This document shows, one piece after another, positions 35,621-45,264 of a stretch of DNA of 64,000 nucleotides; within the stretch, counting starts at the first letter, position 1; every line of letters starts with the position of its first letter. A program made the position numbers and the translations under genes. The stretch spans positions 372,001 through 436,000 of the forward strand of contig NZ_JAAOLY010000002.1 in assembly GCF_011601275.1 (NCBI RefSeq). Reading direction: 5' to 3'. This DNA is from Janthinobacterium lividum. GTDB taxonomy: Bacteria > Pseudomonadota > Gammaproteobacteria > Burkholderiales > Burkholderiaceae_D. Below the pieces are notes generated by a model. The model made no database searches and was not told the origin of the DNA. It saw only the letters and a program-made list of their open reading frames with translations.

Positions 35621-37825
35621 TCAAGCCTCGATGGCCAGAGTCTGGGACGGCGCGGGGGCGGCATTGGCGATCAGACGGTTCTGCTCCTGCAGCACGCCAA
35701 TAAAGCTGCCCAGTGAAATGGGCCGATGGTACAGATAGCCCTGCATCGTGGTGCAACCCTTATCCTGCAGATAGCGCGCTTGCCCTTCCGTCTCCACGCC
35801 TTCGGCGATCAGGTGCAGGCCCAGGCCGCGCGCGATCGAGATAATGGCCAGGATGACGGGATAGTGTCCGTGCTCGTCGTGGATTTCCTTCACAAACGAC
35901 TGGTCGATCTTGATCGTGTGGATGGGGAAGCGGTGCAGGTACGACAGCGAGGAATAACCAGTGCCGAAATCGTCGATGGCGACCGACACGCCCAGCTGGC
36001 ACAGCTTGTTCAACTGCTCGATCGCATACTGCGGGTTGCGGATGCAGATGTTTTCCGTGATTTCCACTTCGATCTTTTCCGGCGCGATGCCATAGCGCGT
36101 CAGCGCGCCGCGCATCTTCTCGAAAAAGTCGCCCCGGTCCAGGTATTGCGGCGACAAATTGAGCGACAGGCGCACGGCTTCGCCGCCGGCCGCGTTCCAC
36201 TGCACCAGGTCGCGGCACAGGGCGCCCAGCATCCAGTCCGAGATCGGCAGCATCAAGCCGTTTTCCTCGGCAAACGGCAGGAATTCACCGGCCGTCAGCA
36301 AGCCCCGCTGTGGGTGGTTCCAGCGCATCAGGCCTTCGGCGCCGACGATGCGGCCCGTCATCACGTCCACCTGCGGCTGGTAATACATCTCCAGCTGGTT
36401 CAGTTCCAGCGCCTTGCGCAAGCTTTGCTCGAGCGCGATCTTCTGGTGCGATACGTCGAGCATGGACTCGTGATAAAAACTGTGGCCATTCTTGCCCAGC
36501 GCCTTGACCTGGTACATGGCGATGTCGGCGTGGCGCAGCAGCTCGTCGATGGTTTCGCCGTCGCCCGGATAGATGGCGATGCCGATCGAGGCCGAGATAT
36601 GCACCTGGTTGCCATCGAGGTCGAAGGGCTGGTGCAGGCATTCGAGGAACTTGTCGGCGATCAGGCGCGCATCCTGCCGGTCGCGCAATTCCGGCAGCAC
36701 GATGGTAAATTCATCGCCGCCCTGGCGCGCCAGCGTATCGCCGCGGCGCAGACAATCCTTCAGGCGCAGCGCCACCTGCTGCAGCAACTCGTCGCCCTTC
36801 ACGTGGCCCAGGGTATCGTTGACCAGCTTGAAGCGATCGAGGTCGATGAACATCACGGCCAGCTCCGTCAGCTTGCGCCGCGCCTGGATCACGGCCAGCC
36901 CCAGGCGGTCCTTGAACAGCATGCGGTTCGGCAGGTCCGTCAGGATGTCGTGGTAGGCCTGGTAAGAGATGACTTCCTCGGCGCGCTTGCGGTCGGTGAT
37001 GTCGCGCGCCACGCCGTAGGTGCCGAAGTACTCCTGCTTTTTCGCTTCGTGATCGTGGCTGTGCATGCCGATCGAATTGAGCGGAATCGTCATCAAGGTG
37101 TTGTTGAAGGTGCGGTCGCTGCCAGTGCCGCTATGGCACTTCAGGCGCAGTTCCACATTGCGCGAGGCGCGCTCGTCGAGGCGGCGCTCATTGAAGGCAT
37201 AGCGCGCCCGCTCCTGGTCTTCATCGTGCACGAGGATGGAATAATGGCTGCCGATCAGCTCTTCGCGGCTAAAGCCCAGCAACTGGTGCACCCTGTCATT
37301 GATGAAGGTGATGCGGCCTTCGTGGTTCAGCGTATAGATGATGTCGGGCGAGCTGTCGACCAGATAGCGGTACATCTTTTCCGAGTTTTCCAGCTGCAGC
37401 GCGATGCGCTCGTTCTCCAGCGCCAGCTTGCGCTTTTGCAGCGCGTTCTCCACCGTCTTGAGCAGTTCTTCCCGGCTGTAGGGCTTGCGCAGATAATCGT
37501 AGGCGCCACGCTTCAGGGCGCCGATGGCCGCCTCGATGCCGACGTCGCCGCTCATGACGATCACGTCGCCCTCGATGCCGCGCCGGTTGATGTGGTCCAT
37601 GATTTCATGGCCGCTCATGTCGGGCAGGCGCAGGTCGAGCAGGATCAGGTCGAAGCGCAGCTTCGACAACTGCGCCAGCGCCTCGCTGCCGCAAGTGGCC
37701 GTGTGCAGCTGGTAGCCGCGGTCCTTCAGCAGTTCGTGGAGGGAGGCGAGCAGACGGGGCTCGTCGTCGACCAGCAGGATGCGCGGGCTGTTTTCCAGGT
37801 CAAACGGAATGGCGGAGGAGTTCAT
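35621..37825 (-). CDS. Response regulator with PAS, GGDEF and EAL domains (cyclic-di-GMP turnover)
   Basis: The 734-residue cytosolic protein has a receiver domain (phospho-acceptor D64 in LILLDLRLPD, Lys in YLRKPYS), a coiled linker, PAS at about 145-285, GGDEF at about 290-455 and EAL at about 470-720. The GGDEF motif is intact and preceded by an RxxD inhibitory site (RRGD five residues before). The EAL signature reads EGLMRW, an accepted variant, with DDFGTGYSSL and KIDQSFV present, so both making and breaking of cyclic-di-GMP are possible. The kinase gene lies 5 bp upstream and may phosphorylate it. Confidence 0.92.
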   Translation of the reverse strand: MNSSAIPFDLENSPRILLVDDEPRLLASLHELLKDRGYQLHTATCGSEALAQLSKLRFDLILLDLRLPDMSGHEIMDHINRRGIEGDVIVMSGDVGIEAAIGALKRGAYDYLRKPYSREELLKTVENALQKRKLALENERIALQLENSEKMYRYLVDSSPDIIYTLNHEGRITFINDRVHQLLGFSREELIGSHYSILVHDEDQERARYAFNERRLDERASRNVELRLKCHSGTGSDRTFNNTLMTIPLNSIGMHSHDHEAKKQEYFGTYGVARDITDRKRAEEVISYQAYHDILTDLPNRMLFKDRLGLAVIQARRKLTELAVMFIDLDRFKLVNDTLGHVKGDELLQQVALRLKDCLRRGDTLARQGGDEFTIVLPELRDRQDARLIADKFLECLHQPFDLDGNQVHISASIGIAIYPGDGETIDELLRHADIAMYQVKALGKNGHSFYHESMLDVSHQKIALEQSLRKALELNQLEMYYQPQVDVMTGRIVGAEGLMRWNHPQRGLLTAGEFLPFAEENGLMLPISDWMLGALCRDLVQWNAAGGEAVRLSLNLSPQYLDRGDFFEKMRGALTRYGIAPEKIEVEITENICIRNPQYAIEQLNKLCQLGVSVAIDDFGTGYSSLSYLHRFPIHTIKIDQSFVKEIHDEHGHYPVILAIISIARGLGLHLIAEGVETEGQARYLQDKGCTTMQGYLYHRPISLGSFIGVLQEQNRLIANAAPAPSQTLAIEA

Positions 37826-37830
37826 GGACG

Positions 37831-40005
37831 TTACGAGGACAAGGCGGTATTGCCGGGTGCGGGCAGCGCGGCTGCAGCGCTCGTCGGCAAGGGAATGGGC
37901 AGTAAAATTTCAAACGAGGTGCCGGACTTGCTGCTGCGGCAGCCGATCACGCCATGCAGGCGCGTGACCAGGTCATGCACGATGGACAGGCCCAGGCCGT
38001 GATGCGCGCCTTCCTTGCTGCTGCGCACAGGGGAAAACAGATTGGCCAGCACTTCCGGCGCCAGGCCCGCGCCATTGTCGCTGACGCACAGCTCCAGATA
38101 CAGGCGGCGGTCGCGGTTGACGTGGCCACGGTTCGCCACTTCGATGCGCCCGCCATCGGGCAAGGCTTCGACGGCGTTTTTCAGCAGGTTAAGCAGAATT
38201 TGCTTGAGCATGTCGGCATCGGCCTCTACCTCGCATGGCGCATCCTGCATGCGCGTGACGACCTCGATCTTCGGCGGCAGGAAGTCGGTGGCGCGGAACA
38301 GGCGCAGCACATCGTCGACAACGCGCGCGCAATCGGTCACGCCATTGGCCGCTGCCGGCTGCAGATCGGCCAGGCCGCCGATCAGCTGGCCGACCCTGTC
38401 GATTTCCTCATTGAGGATCGCCATTTCGCCCGACACGGGCTCCTGCTTCTCCAGCTTGTGATCGAGCACGCTCAGGTAGTTCTTGATGATGGACAGCGGA
38501 TTATTCACTTCATGCACGACGCGGCGCGACGCGGCGCGGTATTCCTCGGTCACGTGATCAAGCTGGCGCCGCGCCAGGCCGCGCGCGCTGATGGCCGTTT
38601 CAAGCGCCGTGGCGGCCTGGTTGGCATACGCGCGCAGGAAACCTTCGCGCTTCTGGCAAGCGGGAATCTGCCACGCCGCCACGCCGCCAATGAGCACACC
38701 GAGGCTGCGCTGGCCCGACGCCAAAGGCACGCAGACCAGGCTGTCCGTGCCAAGAATGCGGAACAGCTGCTCCTCGACGATGCCCAGCGCCGGCATGTCG
38801 CGCTTTAAAAAGGCCAACTGGGACTCGAGCGCCGAGGCGGCCAGGGGTCCGCCCTTGGCCAGCGGGATCGAGAAGCCGGCCAGGCGCTGCTGATGTTCGC
38901 CCGCCGCCACGCCGACGAGCGCATGGCCGGTGGCGTTTTGCAGCAGGATGACGGCGGTGTCGAAATCGAACAGGATGCGCGCCGAGCGCGTGATGGCTTC
39001 GAGCAGGCTGCTCTCGCTCTGCTGGCGGGCGAAGGTCTGGCCCACTTCGGACACCAGCACCATGTTGCGCACTTCGTCGGACAGGCGCTGCTGCACCGGA
39101 TCGGGGGCGGGCGGCGCATACGCGGGCGGCGTGGCGATATCGTCCGCGCCGGCCAGGTCGATGCCCAGGTACTGCGCGGCCTGCTCCACCTGGCGCGCAA
39201 CGCTGCCGGCCAGGTCTTCCAGTGTCTCGACGTCCAGCGCGCACAGGCTTGCCGCCTGCGTGATGGACTCGGCCTCGTCCGCATCGCCGGCATGGCAGCA
39301 CAGCAGGTGCGCCAGGCGCACGATGCGGATCAGGGGATGGCTCGCTTCCAGGCGCGCCAGCGGTTCATGGTGATACAGCACGCTGTCGGCCAGGAAGGAA
39401 TCGAGGTGCCAGCGTTCGATCAGCCAGGCGCCCGCTTCCGCATGCGTGATCTGCAAGGTGCGCTGCTCCACCGCGCACAGGGCGGCATCGTCGCGCGCCG
39501 TGAAATTGAATGCGTATTCCTTCGGCGCCGTGGCCAGCAAGGCCAGGCGGCCCACGTTGTGCAGCAAGCCTGCCAGATACGCTTCCTCGGCGTGCGGATA
39601 GCCCATGGCCTTGGCCAGCGCGCGCGCCATGACGGCGGCCGACAGCGAACTTTTCCAGAAAGCGCGCAAATCCGTACTGCCGGAATGGGGGAAGCTGTTA
39701 AAAGTCTGGAACACGGATTCGCTGATGACCAGGGTCTTGATCATGTCCGTTCCCAGCGACACGAGCGATTGCTCCAGGCTGACGACCTTGCTCTGGCGAT
39801 GGTAGGCCGAGCTGTTGGCCACGCCGAGTATCTTGCTGGTCATGCCCGCATCTTTGGCGATCAGGGCGGCCAGCTCCGGCATGCCGGCGTCGTCGGCCTG
39901 CAGGTGGGCGATCAGCTTGAGGAGGATCTGCGGCATGGCCGGCAAGCGGGCAATCAGCAGGCGATTGCGAATATCTTGATCAGATTGATGCATCGTATCA
40001 GGCAT
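37831..40005 (-). CDS. HDOD-GAF sensor histidine kinase
   Basis: The 724-residue soluble kinase has an HDOD domain at about 20-215 (ARLPAMPQILLKLIAHLQAD, KDAGMTSKILGVANSSAY), a GAF domain at about 325-470, and a kinase core with the phospho-His in RRVVHEVNNPLSIIKNYL, N-box LLNLLKNAVEALPDGG, and ATP loops DNGAGLAPE and HHGLGLSIVHDLV. No membrane segment is seen. The HDOD-kinase joining is known but uncommon. It starts the three-gene operon; an alternative Met lies at 39993. Confidence 0.9.
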   Translation of the reverse strand: MPDTMHQSDQDIRNRLLIARLPAMPQILLKLIAHLQADDAGMPELAALIAKDAGMTSKILGVANSSAYHRQSKVVSLEQSLVSLGTDMIKTLVISESVFQTFNSFPHSGSTDLRAFWKSSLSAAVMARALAKAMGYPHAEEAYLAGLLHNVGRLALLATAPKEYAFNFTARDDAALCAVEQRTLQITHAEAGAWLIERWHLDSFLADSVLYHHEPLARLEASHPLIRIVRLAHLLCCHAGDADEAESITQAASLCALDVETLEDLAGSVARQVEQAAQYLGIDLAGADDIATPPAYAPPAPDPVQQRLSDEVRNMVLVSEVGQTFARQQSESSLLEAITRSARILFDFDTAVILLQNATGHALVGVAAGEHQQRLAGFSIPLAKGGPLAASALESQLAFLKRDMPALGIVEEQLFRILGTDSLVCVPLASGQRSLGVLIGGVAAWQIPACQKREGFLRAYANQAATALETAISARGLARRQLDHVTEEYRAASRRVVHEVNNPLSIIKNYLSVLDHKLEKQEPVSGEMAILNEEIDRVGQLIGGLADLQPAAANGVTDCARVVDDVLRLFRATDFLPPKIEVVTRMQDAPCEVEADADMLKQILLNLLKNAVEALPDGGRIEVANRGHVNRDRRLYLELCVSDNGAGLAPEVLANLFSPVRSSKEGAHHGLGLSIVHDLVTRLHGVIGCRSSKSGTSFEILLPIPLPTSAAAALPAPGNTALSS

Positions 40006-40196
40006 TGCCGGTTCGAAAAGGATGAGCGCTCAGCAGCGAAGCGCGGCCACGTTCAGAGGAATCCTCCACTCCTGTAAGCAAAAAATGTGTTGCCTGAGAG
40101 GATGCCGGGAAAGCAGTCATCTTATCATAAGCGCCGGATATTACTTGCAATATAGAAAATTAAGTTGAAATAAATCCAGCGTTCTACAGTGGAAAC

Positions 40197-41477
40197 TTAT
40201 GCCTTGAAGGAACCCAGCAAACGGTGGCGGAAGCGCCGCGATATCAGCCACAGCGCCAGCGCCAGGCCCGTAAACGCCAGCTGGCCCGAGGCCAGCCACA
40301 GCACGGAGCCGGACAGCAGCGGCGAGATCACACCGGCCACCACGGCGCCCAGCAAGGTGCTGGCAAACGACTGGCACGAGGCTACCGTTCCGCGGATATG
40401 CGGGAACAGGTCGAGCGCCAGCAGGGTCGCGCCCGGCCCCACCAGCGACATGCCGAAGGTGTAAAAGAACAGGGGCAGCACGGACCAGGGCAAGGATGGC
40501 GGCAGGAACAGGTGATACACGACATTGACGCTGGCGGCGCACAGCAGGAAGGCAAAGCCGATGCCGATCTGGCGCGCGAACGTGACCTTGCCGGCGATGC
40601 GGTTGGCCGCCGCGGCGCCCATGAAGATGCCGCTCACGCAGGGAATGAACAGCCAGGCGAATTGCGACGGCCCCAGGCCCAGCTGCTTGGGCAGCATTTC
40701 CGGCGCGGCCGTGATGAACAGGAACAGGCCCGCGAAATTGAGGGCGACGATGCCTGCCTTGATGTGGAACAGGGGCGAACGCAGGATCTGGCCATAGCTC
40801 GACGCGAGGAAGCGCGGGTTGAACGGCTGGCGCTTTTCCATCGGCAGGGTTTCGGGCAGGCGCCAGTAGCAGAACGCCAGCAGCACCACCGTGTAAAAGG
40901 CAAGGAACAGGAAGATCGAGCGCCAGTCGAACCAGATGACGATCCAGCCGCCGAGAATCGGCGCCACGGCCGGGGCGATGGAAAAGATCATCGTCACCAG
41001 CGACAGCAGCCGCGCCGCCGCCGCATCGGCATACAGGTCGCGGATGATGGCGCGGCTGATCACCACGCCGGCGCCGGCCGAGACGCCCTGCATGATGCGG
41101 AAGAACCACAGATAGTGCACCGTGTGCGCCGAGGCGCAACCGAGCGAGCCGATGGCAAACATCAGCAGGGAGACGAGGATGACGTTGCGCCGGCCAAAGG
41201 TATCCGAGATGGCGCCATGCCACAGCACCATGCCGGCAAAGGCGAGCATGTAGAACGTCAGCGACTGCTGCACTTCCAGTGGCGAGGCCTGCAGCGAACC
41301 CTGGATCGCGCCAAACGCGGGCAGATACGTGTCGATCGACAGGGGCCCCAGCATCGACAGCCCGGCCAGCATCATCGCCAGCGCACCGCGGCTGAGCGGC
41401 GCCATGTGGCTCGGCGTGGGAGGTGGAACGGGAGTAACCGGGTCGGGCGGCACATCGGCCGGAGGGGTGGGAAACAT
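40197..41477 (-). CDS. MFS drug exporter, Bcr/CflA family
   Basis: The 426-residue inner-membrane transporter has twelve predicted segments and the Bcr/CflA marks LSIDTYLPAFGAIQ, VLWHGAISDTFGRRNVI (motif A) and GAGVVISRAIIRDLYAD. It probably exports small drugs by proton antiport. A Pro-rich N-terminus precedes the first helix. It stands alone on the minus strand. Confidence 0.9.
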   Translation of the reverse strand: MFPTPPADVPPDPVTPVPPPTPSHMAPLSRGALAMMLAGLSMLGPLSIDTYLPAFGAIQGSLQASPLEVQQSLTFYMLAFAGMVLWHGAISDTFGRRNVILVSLLMFAIGSLGCASAHTVHYLWFFRIMQGVSAGAGVVISRAIIRDLYADAAAARLLSLVTMIFSIAPAVAPILGGWIVIWFDWRSIFLFLAFYTVVLLAFCYWRLPETLPMEKRQPFNPRFLASSYGQILRSPLFHIKAGIVALNFAGLFLFITAAPEMLPKQLGLGPSQFAWLFIPCVSGIFMGAAAANRIAGKVTFARQIGIGFAFLLCAASVNVVYHLFLPPSLPWSVLPLFFYTFGMSLVGPGATLLALDLFPHIRGTVASCQSFASTLLGAVVAGVISPLLSGSVLWLASGQLAFTGLALALWLISRRFRHRLLGSFKA

Positions 41478-41551
41478 GGCGGATCCAAAGTGGCGCGCGG
41501 ACCTGCATTGGTCCGCGCGCGGGGCTACTGCGGGTGTATAACGGTGAACGC

Positions 41552-42757
41552 TTACTGCTGTGGTTTCGGCTTCGCCTCTTCACGGCGGTTGTATCCCGCC
41601 ACCATATCGAAGCGGAACAGACGGCATTCCAGCGCGCCGTTGAAGAATGGCGTCTTGCGCGCTTCTTTCAGGCGCAGCAGCTTGGGCAAGCCCAGGTCGG
41701 CCGTAAACAGGAACACGGTCCAGCCGGCGAAGCGCTGCTTCAGGGTCGTGCCCATGGCCGAATAGAAGGAGGTCGACAGCTCGTCTTCCGGGATGGTGCT
41801 GTCGCCGCGCACGCCGATACGCTCGCCGTACGGCGGATTTGTCAGCATGATGCCCGGCACGTCGCTTGGCGGCTTGACTTCCTGCGCCTCGATCTGTTTC
41901 AGCGGTACGTCGAAGCGCACGCCGGCGCAGCGCAGGTTATGGCGCGTCATGGCCACCATGTCGCCCGAGATATCGCTGCCGAAAATCGTCGGTTTGGCCG
42001 GCAGCGGATTGACCTTGATGGCGTTTTTCATGGCATTCCACGGCGCCGGGTCGAAATCGTGGAAATTTTCAAACGCGAACTGGCGCGACGCGCCCGGTGG
42101 AATCCCCTGCAGCATCTGCGCCGCTTCGGCCAGGATGGTGCCGGAACCGCACATCGGATCGAACAGCACCATGCCAGGCTTCCAGCCCGACACGCGCAGC
42201 AGGCCGGCGGCCAGGTTTTCGCGCAGCGGCGCGTCGCCCGTCTCTTCGCGCCAGCCGCGCTTGAACAGGGCTTCGCCCGAGGTGTCGAGGTAGACGGTGA
42301 ATGTATGCGCGTCGAGGAAGCCGACGATGCGCATGTCCGGCGTCTTGGTGTTGACCGATGGGCGCTCGTTGAACTGGTCGCGGAAGCGGTCGCAGATCGC
42401 ATCCTTGATCTTCAGTGTCGTGAATTCCAGGCTGCGCAGCGGCGATTTGACGGCCGTGACGTCGACGCGGATCGTGTGGTGCACGCCGAACCAGTCTTCC
42501 CAGGATTGCGCCAGGGTCAGGTCATAAATATCGTTTTCCGTCTTGTAGCCGGAATGGGCCATGCGCATCAGCACGCGCGAAGCGATGCGCGAATGCAGGT
42601 TGATGCGATAGGAATCGAGCAGGTCGCCCGAGCAGTGTACGCCGCCCGGAACCTGGTTGTGGACCTTCATGGTCGCACTATCCTGGGCGATCTCGCCCAG
42701 TTCCTCGGCCAGTGCCGCTTCCATGCCGCGCGGGCATGGGCAAAAATATGAAGCCAT
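41552..42757 (-). CDS. THUMP-domain rRNA guanine-N2-methyltransferase, RlmL N-terminal type
   Basis: The 401-residue protein has the family start SYFCPCPRGMEAALAEEL, a THUMP RNA-binding domain at about 60-160, and a methyltransferase domain with LFDPMCGSGTILAEAA (SAM loop) and the catalytic MLTNPPYGERIG. It matches the first half of E. coli RlmL, which modifies G2445 of 23S rRNA, but lacks the RlmK half. The target is inferred from the family. Confidence 0.88.
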   Translation of the reverse strand: MASYFCPCPRGMEAALAEELGEIAQDSATMKVHNQVPGGVHCSGDLLDSYRINLHSRIASRVLMRMAHSGYKTENDIYDLTLAQSWEDWFGVHHTIRVDVTAVKSPLRSLEFTTLKIKDAICDRFRDQFNERPSVNTKTPDMRIVGFLDAHTFTVYLDTSGEALFKRGWREETGDAPLRENLAAGLLRVSGWKPGMVLFDPMCGSGTILAEAAQMLQGIPPGASRQFAFENFHDFDPAPWNAMKNAIKVNPLPAKPTIFGSDISGDMVAMTRHNLRCAGVRFDVPLKQIEAQEVKPPSDVPGIMLTNPPYGERIGVRGDSTIPEDELSTSFYSAMGTTLKQRFAGWTVFLFTADLGLPKLLRLKEARKTPFFNGALECRLFRFDMVAGYNRREEAKPKPQQ

Positions 42758-42809
42758 AATTAGGATACCTTTTATCCGTTGAAAAACAATTAACTAAAAA
42801 TTTCAAAAC

Positions 42810-42842
42810 TTGTCGGATTACGCGCGCAGCGCTAATCCGACC
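42810..42842. repeat. REP-like palindrome
   Basis: TTGTCGGATTACGCG and CGCTAATCCGAC form a hairpin between the isomerase stop and the methyltransferase start. The same palindrome family occurs twice at 54424-54509. Confidence 0.65.
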
Positions 42843-43459
42843 TACAACGTCTCCAGCGCGCGCTCGACGAAATCGAGGCGGTCCTGGCCCCAGTACCCCT
42901 CGCCATCGACGATGTACCACGGCGAGCCGAAGACGGATGCGGCGGTGGCTGCCTCCGTGTTGGCGTCGTATTCGGCCTGCACGCTGGCCGTTTCCGACGT
43001 TTTCAACAACTGGCGGCCATCGAAGCCGACATCAACGGCGATCTGCACCAGCGTCTCTTCGTCGCCGATGTTGCGCTCTTCGGCCCACAGGCCGCGCATG
43101 ATGGCATGCGCCAGGTTCAGCGAGGCTTCCACGCCGTGCGCCAGGCGCGTGGCGATGATCAGCTTGGCCGATGCTTCCGGCGACACGGGAAAGAACTTCG
43201 GCTGCAAGGTCAATGGCACTTGCAGAAAGGCCGACCATCGCGCCAGCTCGGCCAGGCGGTACGCCTGGCGCTGCGGCGCGCGCTTGGCCAGCGGCAGGCC
43301 GCCCGAGACGCTGAAGACCTTGCCAAGGTCGAAGGGACGCACGTCGATCTGCGCGCCCGTCTTCGCGGCGATGGCCATCAGGCGCGCATGACCCAGGTAG
43401 GTCCATGGCGAGTGAGGCGCGAAGAAATACTGCACGACTTTGCTCTGGCTTGCACTCAT
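42842..43459 (-). CDS. 2-hydroxychromene-2-carboxylate isomerase family protein (DsbA-like)
   Basis: The 205-residue protein has the GSH-transferase kappa/DsbA fold of NahD: VVQYFFAPHSPWTYLGHARL at the start, with Ser in place of the thioredoxin Cys, then DVRPFDLGKVF and VFGSPWYIVDGEGYWGQDRLDF near the end. The reaction in naphthalene breakdown is known for the family, but no aromatic pathway lies nearby, so the true substrate is open. It follows hemJ by 10 bp. Confidence 0.85.
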   Translation of the reverse strand: MSASQSKVVQYFFAPHSPWTYLGHARLMAIAAKTGAQIDVRPFDLGKVFSVSGGLPLAKRAPQRQAYRLAELARWSAFLQVPLTLQPKFFPVSPEASAKLIIATRLAHGVEASLNLAHAIMRGLWAEERNIGDEETLVQIAVDVGFDGRQLLKTSETASVQAEYDANTEAATAASVFGSPWYIVDGEGYWGQDRLDFVERALETL

Positions 43460-43469
43460 CTCGACTCCC

Positions 43470-43907
43470 TTAGAAAGGCTTGACCACGACCAGCACGACG
43501 ACGGCCAGCAGCATCACCACCGGCACTTCGTTAAACCAGCGGAACCAGGTGTGGCTGCGCTTGTTGAGACCTTTTTCAAACTTGCGCAGGATGGAGCCGC
43601 AGGCGTGGTGATAGCCGAGCAGCAGCACCACGAACGTCAACTTGGCGTGCATCCAGCCAGGCATCTTCATGCGGCCTTCGCCCCCGCCGTACAGCATCCA
43701 CATCAGCGCCAGCCCCAGCACCATGGCCGGCAGCGCCAGCAGGGACATGAAGCGGTACAGCTTGCGCGCCATCAGCAGCAGGCGCTCGGTGGCCACCGTT
43801 TCCGTCTCCATCGCCAGGTTCACGAAGATGCGCGGCAAATAAAACAGGCCGGCAAACCAGGACATGACGAAGATGATGTGGAAGGCTTTGGTCCAGAGAA
43901 AGAGCAT
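43470..43907 (-). CDS. hemJ: Protoporphyrinogen IX oxidase HemJ
   Basis: The 145-residue membrane protein has four helices and the HemJ pattern MLFLWTKAFHIIFVMSWFAG with the conserved His, LFYLPRIFV, and WMHAKLTFVVLLLGYHHAC. HemJ oxidises protoporphyrinogen IX in haem synthesis, with haem bound by the conserved His. The start at 43907 is set by family length; the longer frame overlaps proA. It lies past a terminator after proA. Confidence 0.87.
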   Translation of the reverse strand: MLFLWTKAFHIIFVMSWFAGLFYLPRIFVNLAMETETVATERLLLMARKLYRFMSLLALPAMVLGLALMWMLYGGGEGRMKMPGWMHAKLTFVVLLLGYHHACGSILRKFEKGLNKRSHTWFRWFNEVPVVMLLAVVVLVVVKPF

Positions 43908-43931
43908 GGGGTTCCCAGTGTCGGAGGTGGA

Positions 43932-43969
43932 GAAAAACAGAGCGCGGGCCGCCTTGTGGGCAGCCCGCG
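43932..43969 (-). terminator. Intrinsic terminator after proA
   Basis: On the minus strand CGCGGGC pairs with GCCCGCG, followed by CTCTG and five T residues. It lies between the proA stop and hemJ. Confidence 0.6.
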
Positions 43970-43975
43970 AAGAGA

Positions 43976-45259
43976 CTATTTGCGCACTTCGCCGTGGCCG
44001 AATACCACGTACTTGAGCGAGGTCAGGCCTTCCAGGCCCACCGGACCGCGCGCGTGCAGCTTGTCGTTCGAGATGCCGATCTCGGCGCCCAGGCCATATT
44101 CGAAGCCGTCGGCGAAACGCGTCGACGCGTTCACCATCACCGAGGCGGAATCGACTTCGCGCAGGAAGCGCAGCGCATCGCTGTAGTCTTCCGTGATGAT
44201 CGATTCCGTGTGCTTCGATGAATACTGGTTGATGTGGTCCATCGCTTCGTCGATGCCATCGACCACTTTCACGGACAGGATGGCCGCCAGGTATTCGGTG
44301 GACCAGTCTTCCTCGGTGGCGGGCACCAGGTGCGGATACGCAGCGGCGGCCAGGATCGCATGGCTTTCCGGATCGGCGCGCAGTTCCACCTGTTTGGTCA
44401 AATACAGTTCGGCCAGCTGCGGCAGCACGGTGGCGGCGATGGCGCGCGACACCAGCAGGGTTTCCATGGTGTTGCAAGTGCCGTAGCGGTGGCACTTCGC
44501 ATTGAAGCCGATATCGATCGCCTTCCTGATATCGGCCTTGGCGTCGATATAGACGTGGCAGATGCCGTCGAGGTGCTTGATCATCGGCACGGTGGCCTCT
44601 TCCATCAGGCGCGCGATCAGGCCCTTGCCGCCGCGCGGCACGATGACGTCCACGTACTGCGGCATGGTGATCAGGGCGCCGACGGCGGCGCGGTCGGTGG
44701 TGTCGATCACTTGCACGGCATCGGCAGGCAGGCCTGCTCCCTGCAAGCCCTCGGCCACCAGCTTGGCCAGCGCGCGGTTGCAGTGTATCGCTTCCGAGCC
44801 GCCGCGCAGAATCGTCGCGTTGCCGCTCTTGATGCACAGGCCGGCCGCGTCCACCGTCACGTTCGGACGCGCTTCATAGATGATGCCGATGACGCCCAGC
44901 GGCACGCGCATCTGGCCCACCTGGATGCCCGTCGGGCGGAATTTCATGTTCGAGATTTCACCGATCGGATCGGCCAGCGAGACGATCTGCGTCAAGCCTT
45001 CGACCATGGTGGCAATCGCCGCATCGGACAGGGTCAGGCGGTCGAGCATGGCCGGCGCCAGGCCGGCGGCAGCGGCCGCATCGAGGTCGCGCTGGTTGGC
45101 GGCGCGCAGCAGATCGGCATCGCGCACGATGGCGGCGGCGATCAGGCTCAAGGCGCGGTTGCGCGTGGCGCTGTCGGCACGCGCCATGGCGCGCGAAGCG
45201 GCGCGCGCGCGCGTGCCCACGTCCTGCATATATTCTGTGATGTCCATGCTCGTATCCAT
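43976..45259 (-). CDS. proA: Gamma-glutamyl phosphate reductase
   Basis: Second step of proline synthesis: reduces glutamyl-5-phosphate to the semialdehyde with NADPH. The 427-residue protein has [21 protein letters not shown], the catalytic-Cys region [18 protein letters not shown] and DYIHV-free ALDH fold end [21 protein letters not shown]. The ATG at 45259 has GAGG nine bases before it; the frame also has a Met at 45247. It lies 5 bp after holA, as in related genomes. Confidence 0.95.
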   Translation of the reverse strand: MDTSMDITEYMQDVGTRARAASRAMARADSATRNRALSLIAAAIVRDADLLRAANQRDLDAAAAAGLAPAMLDRLTLSDAAIATMVEGLTQIVSLADPIGEISNMKFRPTGIQVGQMRVPLGVIGIIYEARPNVTVDAAGLCIKSGNATILRGGSEAIHCNRALAKLVAEGLQGAGLPADAVQVIDTTDRAAVGALITMPQYVDVIVPRGGKGLIARLMEEATVPMIKHLDGICHVYIDAKADIRKAIDIGFNAKCHRYGTCNTMETLLVSRAIAATVLPQLAELYLTKQVELRADPESHAILAAAAYPHLVPATEEDWSTEYLAAILSVKVVDGIDEAMDHINQYSSKHTESIITEDYSDALRFLREVDSASVMVNASTRFADGFEYGLGAEIGISNDKLHARGPVGLEGLTSLKYVVFGHGEVRK

Positions 45260-45264
45260 AAAAG

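Noticed and set aside
34065-35738. 557-codon plus-strand frame opposite the Sel1 gene
   Set aside because: It is an antisense shadow of the repeat protein with repetitive low-quality sequence.
35726-38002. 758-codon plus-strand frame opposite the GGDEF-EAL gene
   Set aside because: Antisense shadow; the minus-strand gene has clear catalytic motifs.
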